From Mycobacterium sp. E787 (GTDB lineage: Bacteria > Actinomycetota > Actinomycetes > Mycobacteriales > Mycobacteriaceae): a DNA stretch of 64,000 nt. Positions 59,210 to 64,000 of the stretch are shown here, piece after piece. Made by a program: the position numbers and the translations under genes. Below the pieces are notes generated by a model. It ran no database searches. It saw only the letters and a list, made by a program, of their open reading frames with translations, and was not told the DNA's origin. Within the stretch, counting starts at the first letter, position 1. Each line of letters starts with the position of its first letter. The stretch is taken from contig NZ_LZKL01000085.1 of the NCBI RefSeq assembly GCF_001668725.1, positions 1-64,000 on the forward strand, in the 5' to 3' direction.

Positions 59210-60063
59210 GCAAGCGTGGCGCACCGCAGAGGCGCCTGCGCGTGGTAACGCCGAGCACGATCGGCGAGGAGCGCTACGTCAGTGCCGGCGGGCAGCGGAT
59301 CCGGGTGAACGTGCGCGAAGGCACGGGCGTGCCGCTGGTGCTGTGCAACGGCATCGGGGCGAGCCTGGAGGTGCTCGATCCGCTGGTCGAGCAGCTGCCG
59401 ATGACCGTGGTCAGGTTCGACGTGCCGGGCACCGGGGGATCGCCGACGTCGCCGCTGCCGTATGGGTTTCCCTACCTGGCCTGGGTTTTGGGCCGGGTGC
59501 TGTCCAAGCTCGACATCGGCGTGGTGGACATCTTCGGGCTGTCGTGGGGCGGCGCGCTGGCGCAGCAGTTCGCCTTCCAGAATCCGCGTCGTTGCCGGCG
59601 GATGGTGTTGGTGGCGACCGGCACCGGCGTGCTCATGGTGCCCGCCCGCTTATCGGTGCTGTCGAAAATGATCACCCCGCGGCGGTTTTCGGATCCCGAC
59701 TACGCCGCGTCGATCGCCGGTGATCTCTACGGCGGTACCGTGCGCGCCCACGGTGAAGACGTGGCGCGCCTGTTCGTGCGGCAGTTGCACGCCGGGTCGA
59801 AGCTCGGCTACCTGCACCAACTGCTCGCGGGCTCGGTGTGGACCAGCCTGTTCGCGCTGCCCGCGGTGCGGCAGGAGACGCTGATCGTCTCGGGCACCGA
59901 CGACCCGATCATCCCGGTGGTCAACGCGCACATCCTGCACCGGCTGCTGCCCCATGCGATTCTCTACCTGCATTCGGGCGGCCACATCGACATCGTGCAC
60001 AACGCGACCGAACTCGCACCCGTCATCGAGGGCTTTCTCAGCGAGGCGGGCGACCGAGCCTGA
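59206..60063 (+). CDS. Alpha/beta hydrolase, PHA depolymerase/lipase-like
   Basis: The 285-residue alpha/beta hydrolase has serine nucleophile motif IFGLSWGGALAQQ (GxSxG). The acid lies in VSGTDDPIIPVVNAHI and the base in HSGGHIDIVHN. The lid region is variable. Members include intracellular PHA depolymerases and lipases. GTG 59206 overlaps the stop of the PhaC-like gene, so it is translationally coupled and probably hydrolyses or mobilises what that enzyme makes. GTG 59239 is an alternative start. Confidence 0.87.
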   Translation: MSKRGAPQRRLRVVTPSTIGEERYVSAGGQRIRVNVREGTGVPLVLCNGIGASLEVLDPLVEQLPMTVVRFDVPGTGGSPTSPLPYGFPYLAWVLGRVLSKLDIGVVDIFGLSWGGALAQQFAFQNPRRCRRMVLVATGTGVLMVPARLSVLSKMITPRRFSDPDYAASIAGDLYGGTVRAHGEDVARLFVRQLHAGSKLGYLHQLLAGSVWTSLFALPAVRQETLIVSGTDDPIIPVVNAHILHRLLPHAILYLHSGGHIDIVHNATELAPVIEGFLSEAGDRA

Positions 60064-60086
60064 GCCGCGGCGCGTTCCGCGCGCTT

Positions 60087-60142
60087 CGAGCCTGACCGCA
60101 CTGCGAAAATCCACCCGGAAAACCGCAGCCCGGTTACGCTCG
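60087..60142. repeat. Decayed GAGCGTAAC palindrome after the hydrolase gene
   Basis: CGAGCCTGACC (60087-60097) pairs with GGTTACGCTCG (60132-60142) at 9 of 11 positions. The centre (ACTGCGAAAATCC) resembles the interior of the element at 26305-26366 (ATTGCGAATCC). It lies between convergent stops (60063 and 60148) and may serve as a terminator. Confidence 0.5.
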
Positions 60143-60147
60143 CGGGC

Positions 60148-60636
60148 TCAGGCCGCGATGTCGGCGGTGATCGCGGCGGTGAGCCGGATCAGATCCTGCG
60201 GCGCGACACCGACGTCCCAGCCGCGCCTTCCCGCGCTGCAGTACACCCGCTCCCAGTCGAGGGCGCCGGCGTCGATGACCGTGGGCAGCGCCCGGCGCTG
60301 ACCGAACGGCGAAATGGCGCCGACGACGTAGCCGGTGGCCCGCTGGGCGGCCGCCGGTTCGGCCATGCTCGCCTTGGCGACACCCAGCGCGGCGGCGGCC
60401 GCCTTCAGCGACAGCCGGGCCGGTGCGGGCAGCACCGCGACCGCCAGCCCGCCAGGCACCGCCATGACCAGGGTCTTGTAGATCTGCCCCGGCGCGATCC
60501 CGTGCGCTTCGGTCAGCGCGTGCACCGCCTCGGCGCCGTACGACGCTTCGCGGGGATCGTGGGAGAATCTGACGACCTCGTGCGCAACGCCGGCCTGCAC
60601 CAGTGCGGCGATCGCCGGCGTGGCGGCACCGGCCAC
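60148..60636 (-). CDS. YbaK/EbsC-family Cys-tRNA(Pro) deacylase
   Basis: The 162-residue protein has the YbaK fold: HEVVRFSHDPREASYGAEAVHAL, then the conserved lysine in GQIYKTLVMAV, and YVVGAISPFGQRRALPTVID. It hydrolyses misacylated tRNA (typically Cys-tRNA-Pro). In M. tuberculosis the region is annotated as two fragments (Rv3224A/Rv3224B); here it is intact. GTG 60636 (VAGAATPAIAALVQAG) is chosen. An ATG at 60705 is in frame through the 56-bp duplication and would add 23 unusual residues derived from the repeat. Confidence 0.85.
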   Translation of the reverse strand: MAGAATPAIAALVQAGVAHEVVRFSHDPREASYGAEAVHALTEAHGIAPGQIYKTLVMAVPGGLAVAVLPAPARLSLKAAAAALGVAKASMAEPAAAQRATGYVVGAISPFGQRRALPTVIDAGALDWERVYCSAGRRGWDVGVAPQDLIRLTAAITADIAA

Positions 60637-60755
60637 GACTACGTCCCATGGTCGTGACCCGCTGCGCCCGGCTGCGCCGCGCTTGCGATCACGACTACGT
60701 CCCATGGTCGTGACCCGCTGCGCCTGGCTGCGCCGCGCTTGCGATCACGACTACG
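60634..60755. repeat. 56-bp tandem duplication at the ybaK 5' end
   Basis: Units 60634-60689 and 60690-60745 differ at one base (C60669 versus T60725). A third partial copy gives the first 10 bases (CACGACTACG, 60746-60755). The repeat starts exactly at the GTG start of ybaK and runs into the stop codon of the SDR gene (60751-60753). Each unit contains an inverted CACGAC-N11-GTCGTG and a CCATGG. It fills the whole intergenic space. Confidence 0.9.
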
Positions 60756-61599
60756 GACCCGTGTACCCCGGCGGGTTGACGCCGTCCACCCAGAAGTCGA
60801 CGCCGAGCTGCGAACCCGGTACGCAGTTGTACACCGACAGGTCGGTGACGCCCGATTCCACCAGCACGTCTTCGCACAGCAGCGTGTTGCCGGTGTACTC
60901 GCGGGCGGGCTTGTTGAGGATGACGTAGGCCGCGTCGGAGTACACCTCGGGCTTGCGGGCCCGGCCCATGGCCTCGTCGCCGCCGAGCAGGTTCTGCACC
61001 GCGGCCGTGGCCACCAAGGTGCGCGGCCACAGCGTGTTCGACGCGATGCCCGCCTCGCGCATCTCCTCGGCAATCCCCAACGCGCACAACGTCATTCCGA
61101 ACTTGGCCATCATGTACGCGGTCGGCTTGAGCCACTCCTTGCCGAGCAGCACCGGCGGCGACAGCGTCAGGATGTGCGGGTTCTCCCGGCCCTTCAGATG
61201 GGGGATGCAGGCCTGCGACACCGCATACGTGCCGCGCACCTGGATGCCGTTCATCAGGTCGAACCGCTTCATCGGCACCTCGGTGATGGAGCCCAGGTTG
61301 ATCGCCGAGGCGTTGTTGACGCAGATGTCGATGCCGCCGAATTGCTCGACGGTCTTGGCCACCGCGGACTCCACCGAATCGGGGTCGCGCACGTCCCCGA
61401 CGATCGGCAGGGCCTGTCCGCCCGCGTCCTCGAGCTCCTTGGCGGCGGTGAACACCGTGCCCGGCAGCTTCGGGTGCGGCTCGGCGGTCTTGGCGATCAG
61501 GGCGATGTTGGCGCCATCCTGTGCGGCGCGTTTGGCGATGGCCAGGCCGATACCGCGACTGGCGCCGGAGATGAACATGGTCTTGCCGTTCAGGGACAT
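60751..61599 (-). CDS. Short-chain dehydrogenase (HSDL2/Rv3224-like)
   Basis: The 282-residue Rossmann-fold SDR has cofactor motif FISGASRGIGLAIA (about residues 9-22), NNAS (CVNNASAINLGS), and the catalytic TAYMMAKFGMTL (Y-x3-K). The C-terminus is VDFWVDGVNPPGYTGP. It is in the HSDL2/peroxisomal-type SDR group, and the substrate is unknown. It is upstream of ybaK on the same strand, with the 56-bp repeats between them. It is divergent from sigH. It corresponds to Rv3224. Confidence 0.9.
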   Translation of the reverse strand: MSLNGKTMFISGASRGIGLAIAKRAAQDGANIALIAKTAEPHPKLPGTVFTAAKELEDAGGQALPIVGDVRDPDSVESAVAKTVEQFGGIDICVNNASAINLGSITEVPMKRFDLMNGIQVRGTYAVSQACIPHLKGRENPHILTLSPPVLLGKEWLKPTAYMMAKFGMTLCALGIAEEMREAGIASNTLWPRTLVATAAVQNLLGGDEAMGRARKPEVYSDAAYVILNKPAREYTGNTLLCEDVLVESGVTDLSVYNCVPGSQLGVDFWVDGVNPPGYTGP

Positions 61600-61629
61600 G
61601 GCGTCACACTAACGCCACCGGGAGACCCG

Positions 61630-61656
61630 GGAATTAGCTGGTCGCCCGGCGCTGTT
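61630..61656 (+). promoter_or_regulatory. Candidate SigH-type promoter upstream of sigH
   Basis: GGAATT (61630-61635) and CTGTT (61652-61656) are spaced 16-18 nt, close to the known SigH consensus GGAA(T/C)-N17-CGTT. The elements lie 174 nt before ATG 61830. SigH is autoregulated in M. tuberculosis, so such a promoter is expected. The match is partial at the -10 element. Confidence 0.45.
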
Positions 61657-61829
61657 ACAGCAGTCGGTTTCTGATGCAGACGCGGCAGGCCCAGGCAGAC
61701 ACTGTCGGGGGCAGCCTCTAGATTGGGAGGAGCAGTCTGGTGCCAACGGCGACGTGCCTGCTTGCGCGCCCGGCGGCGCTTTCGATGCCGCTCGGCGACA
61801 CCGCTGCGGAAGGGACCGTGTTAATCGAA

Positions 61830-62480
61830 ATGGCCGATATCGACGGCGCTAGCGGTTTAGAGGCTCTCGAGCCGGCACCGCCGGAGGAGACCGACGAGGA
61901 GCTGATGGCGCGCTTCGAGCGCGACGCGATTCCCCTGCTGGACCAGCTGTACGGCGGCGCGCTGCGCATGACGCGCAACCCCGCCGACGCGGAGGACCTG
62001 CTGCAGGAGACGATGGTGAAGGCCTACGCGGGATTCCGCTCGTTTCGGGCCGGCACCAACCTCAAGGCGTGGCTGTACCGCATCCTGACCAACACCTATA
62101 TCAACAGCTACCGCAAGAGGCAGCGTCAGCCGGCGGAATACCCGACCGAGGAGATCACCGACTGGCAGTTGGCGTCCAACGCCGAGCATTCCTCGACGGG
62201 GTTGCGTTCGGCGGAGGTCGAGGCGCTGGAATCGCTGCCCGACGACGAGATCAAAGCGGCGCTGCAGGCCCTGCCGGAGGAGTTCCGGATGGCGGTCTAC
62301 TACGCCGACGTCGAGGGATTTCCGTACAAGGAAATCGCCGAGATCATGGATACGCCGATCGGGACGGTAATGTCACGGCTGCACCGCGGCAGACGGCAAC
62401 TCCGCGGTCTGTTGGCCGACGTGGCCAAGGAGCGCGGTTTCAACCGCGGTCAGCAAGCGCACGAGGAGGTGTCGTCATGA
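61830..62480 (+). CDS. sigH: ECF RNA polymerase sigma factor SigH
   Basis: The 216-residue ECF sigma factor has region 2 ([40 protein letters not shown]) and region 4 ([44 protein letters not shown]). It drives oxidative- and heat-stress genes such as thioredoxin and sigE. ATG 61830 gives the H37Rv length (Rv3223c); an in-frame GTG at 61740 would add 30 residues. The stop overlaps the rshA start (ATGA). SigH is held inactive by the zinc anti-sigma factor RshA. Confidence 0.96.
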   Translation: MADIDGASGLEALEPAPPEETDEELMARFERDAIPLLDQLYGGALRMTRNPADAEDLLQETMVKAYAGFRSFRAGTNLKAWLYRILTNTYINSYRKRQRQPAEYPTEEITDWQLASNAEHSSTGLRSAEVEALESLPDDEIKAALQALPEEFRMAVYYADVEGFPYKEIAEIMDTPIGTVMSRLHRGRRQLRGLLADVAKERGFNRGQQAHEEVSS

Positions 62481-62782
62481 GCGAGTCCGCCGGTCCCCCC
62501 GACCCGCGCGCCGACGACGACAGCCACTCCCACGGCATCGGGTGTGCCGAAGTGATTGCCGAGGTATGGACCCTGCTCGACGGCGAGTGCACCCCGGAGG
62601 CCAAGGAGCGGCTGCGCCATCATCTCGAGGCGTGCCCCGGGTGCTTCCAGCACTACGGCATCGAGGAGCGGCTCAAGGCCCTGATCGCGACGAAATGCAC
62701 CGGCGAGAAGGCCCCCGAGGGGCTGAAGGAGCGCCTCCGGCTGGAAATCCGCCGGACCACCATCATCCGCGGAGCGGACTAG
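62477..62782 (+). CDS. rshA: Redox-sensing anti-sigma factor RshA
   Basis: The 101-residue protein is a ZAS (zinc-associated anti-sigma) family member. The motif H49-x3-C53-x2-C56 (HLEACPGC) binds zinc with C23 (GIGCAEV). Oxidation of the thiols releases SigH. The start is ATG 62477, coupled to sigH by ATGA. The N-terminus (residues 1-20) is Asp/Ser-rich. It corresponds to Rv3221A and is controlled together with sigH. Confidence 0.95.
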   Translation: MSESAGPPDPRADDDSHSHGIGCAEVIAEVWTLLDGECTPEAKERLRHHLEACPGCFQHYGIEERLKALIATKCTGEKAPEGLKERLRLEIRRTTIIRGAD

Positions 62783-62791
62783 CGGCCCCGA

Positions 62792-62866
62792 CTAGGAGTT
62801 GGGCCGCTTGCCGTGGTTGGCCTTGCTGTACTTGCGGTCGCGCTTCTTCCGGCCACGCTTGGCCAT
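62792..62866 (-). CDS. Ribosomal protein bL37 (24 residues)
   Basis: On the minus strand an ATG at 62866 begins a 24-residue, very basic protein. It starts MAKRGRKKRDRKYSKANHGK (residues 1-20) and continues RPNS. This matches the tiny 50S protein bL37 seen in mycobacterial ribosome structures (known family, recalled from memory). A GGAGGAT site lies about 5 nt before the ATG. It is convergent with rshA, 9 nt from its stop. It is easily missed because it is below usual gene-length cut-offs. Confidence 0.85.
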   Translation of the reverse strand: MAKRGRKKRDRKYSKANHGKRPNS

Positions 62867-63055
62867 CGTCATCCTCCGTGATTGCTTCGTCGCTGATTGG
62901 TTCGCCGAGAAAGGGCGCCGGGCGCCCGTCAGGTTGCCTCACATTGTCTCACGCCCCGCGTCCCGCCCTCGGAACCGGTCCTATGGTTCGATATACATGA
63001 CCTTGATGCACCAGCAGCCAGCATGCACAGATGGCCCGGGACGAGTGGGGTGAAG

Positions 63056-63271
63056 ATGGCGGAGGATGTTCGCGCCGAGATCGTGGCCAGCGTGCTCGAG
63101 GTTGTTGTGAGCGAGGGTGACCCGATCGGCAAGGGCGACGTCGTCGTGCTGCTGGAGTCGATGAAGATGGAGATCCCCGTCCTGGCCGAGGTCGACGGCA
63201 CGGTCAGCAAGGTCAGTGTGGCGGTGGGCGACGTCATTCAGGCGGGCGACCTCATCGCCGTGATCAGCTAG
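63056..63271 (+). CDS. Biotinylated protein TB7.3 (biotin carboxyl carrier-like)
   Basis: A 71-residue single-domain biotinyl/lipoyl carrier with the biotin-accepting lysine K37 in ESMKMEIPV, the invariant M-K-M of biotin carriers. The surrounding beta-barrel shows VVVLLESMK and AVGDVIQAGDLIAVIS. It may serve an acyl-CoA carboxylase, but no carboxylase gene is in the window. ATG 63056 is chosen over upstream frames because it matches the H37Rv protein (Rv3221c) and follows GGGGTGAAG. Confidence 0.93.
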   Translation: MAEDVRAEIVASVLEVVVSEGDPIGKGDVVVLLESMKMEIPVLAEVDGTVSKVSVAVGDVIQAGDLIAVIS

Positions 63272-63320
63272 CCGCTTGACGCTTTCTCTCTGCCGCCCGG
63301 AAACGACGCGGGAGTAATCC

Positions 63321-64000
63321 ATGTCCACGCTCGGTGACCTGCTTGCCGAACACACGATGCTGCCGGGCAACGCGGTCGACCACCTGCACGCGGTGGTGGG
63401 GGAGTGGCAGCTGCTGGCCGACCTGTCCTTCGCTGACTACCTGATGTGGGTGCGCCGCGACGACGGCATGCTGGTGTGCGTGGCGCAGTGCCGACCCAAC
63501 ACCGCGCCCACGGTTCTGCAAACCGATGCGGTGGGCACCGTCGTCACCGCCGACCGGCTGCCGCTCGTCGACGAGGTGTTCGTCTCCGGCGCCGGCGTGG
63601 TGGAAGCCGATGCGGGCCAAGAGCATTCGTGGCCGCTGCCCGGCCCCCACGTCACGGCCTCCCCGGTGCGGTACGGCGGCCACGTGGTCGCGGCGATCAC
63701 ACGACACCAGACCGCCGAAGCGGCCGACCGCACGCCCGGCCAGCTGGAGACCGCCTACCGCGACTGCGCCATGGACTTGGTGCAGATGCTTGCCGAGGGC
63801 ACCTTTCCCGACGTCGGGGACGTCGTCATGTCGCGCTCCACCCCGCGCGCGGGCGACGGCTTCATCCGCCTCGACGTCGACGGCGTCGTCGCCTACGCCA
63901 GCCCCAACGCGCTGTCGGCCTACCACCGGATGGGCCTGACGTCGGAGCTGGAGGGCCACCATCTCGTCGAAGCGACGCGGCCGCTGATCTCCGACCCGTT
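63321..64000 (+). CDS. pdtaS: Sensor histidine kinase PdtaS, N-terminal part
   Basis: The gene runs off the window edge, and about 226 residues are visible. It starts MSTLGDLLAEHTMLPGNAVDHL at ATG 63321 after a GGGAG site. The N-terminal GAF-like region (LSFADYLMWVRRDDGMLVCVAQCRP) and the following PAS-like region (RLDVDGVVAYASPNALSAYHRMG) fit the cytosolic PdtaS kinase. That kinase phosphorylates the RNA-binding antiterminator PdtaR in M. tuberculosis (Rv3220c). The HisKA_2/ATPase domain lies beyond the window. Confidence 0.88.
   Translation, partial: MSTLGDLLAEHTMLPGNAVDHLHAVVGEWQLLADLSFADYLMWVRRDDGMLVCVAQCRPNTAPTVLQTDAVGTVVTADRLPLVDEVFVSGAGVVEADAGQEHSWPLPGPHVTASPVRYGGHVVAAITRHQTAEAADRTPGQLETAYRDCAMDLVQMLAEGTFPDVGDVVMSRSTPRAGDGFIRLDVDGVVAYASPNALSAYHRMGLTSELEGHHLVEATRPLISDP

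Noticed and set aside
60634-60755. CRISPR array
   Set aside because: Units are contiguous with no spacers and only two full copies, so this is a tandem duplication.

Overview
This is a GC-rich actinobacterial window from a slow-growing Mycobacterium, most likely the M. avium complex or a close relative. Gene order and protein sequences follow the M. tuberculosis H37Rv block from about Rv3257c (manB) to Rv3220c (pdtaS). Two things point away from M. tuberculosis itself: the tgs3 acyltransferase is intact where H37Rv carries two split genes, and several gene blocks are present that H37Rv lacks at these positions. Species and Rv correspondences are from memory of gene order; no search was run. 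No rRNA, tRNA, CRISPR array or insertion sequence was seen.

Layout. 1-2980: mannose metabolism (end of manB, an SIS-like isomerase homologue, manA). 2983-5980: an FAD oxidoreductase and an amino-acid permease. 6061-8292: alkane hydroxylase operon alkB-rubA-rubB-tetR, every junction a 4-nt overlap, with a 12-bp palindrome upstream. 8351-10554: sahH and tmk. 10635-14757: the essential mtrA-mtrB-lpqB operon, closed by a hairpin. 15168-16460: an oxalate/formate-type MFS transporter beside an AT-rich gap. 16517-21110: comF-like phosphoribosyltransferase, hpf (with an unusual leader) and secA1. 21169-25323: an HD-GYP/LuxR protein, a Zn-ribbon adenylyl cyclase and a convergent ABCG-type exporter. 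25521-28537: mddA (methanethiol methyltransferase), a two-gene cation/proton antiporter and an Rv3235-like protein. 28761-34237: tgs3, ppk2, an Rv3231c-like protein, and the ferredoxin reductase plus desA3 acyl desaturase pair, each of the last two preceded by a CTACG-N4-CGTAG palindrome. 43172-46303: rsgA, aroA and the SRAP-domain gene. 60148-end: ybaK, an SDR, sigH-rshA, the 24-residue ribosomal protein bL37, the biotinylated protein TB7.3 and the start of pdtaS.

Two accessory blocks interrupt the conserved order. The first (34.3-43.1 kb) lies between desA3 and rsgA. It holds a 598-residue protein with a C-terminal DisA-type diadenylate cyclase domain behind a large uncharacterised N-terminal region, an FAD monooxygenase, a Ddn-like F420 protein, a DUF732 secreted protein, an XRE regulator, an aldo/keto reductase, a thiolase and an HxlR regulator. 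The second (46.3-60.1 kb) lies between the SRAP gene and ybaK. It holds a 13E12-type HNH protein, a hydroxyacyl-CoA dehydrogenase, a DUF3556 membrane protein overlapping a phytoene-desaturase-like oxidoreductase, two PucR/CdaR-type regulators, an HdeD membrane protein, and a tight fadD - PHA-synthase-like - alpha/beta-hydrolase operon.

The strongest candidates for new biology are the diadenylate-cyclase-like sensor, the PHA-type operon, the paired desaturase/reductase operators, the hpf leader, and a 56-bp tandem duplication that begins exactly at the ybaK start codon.
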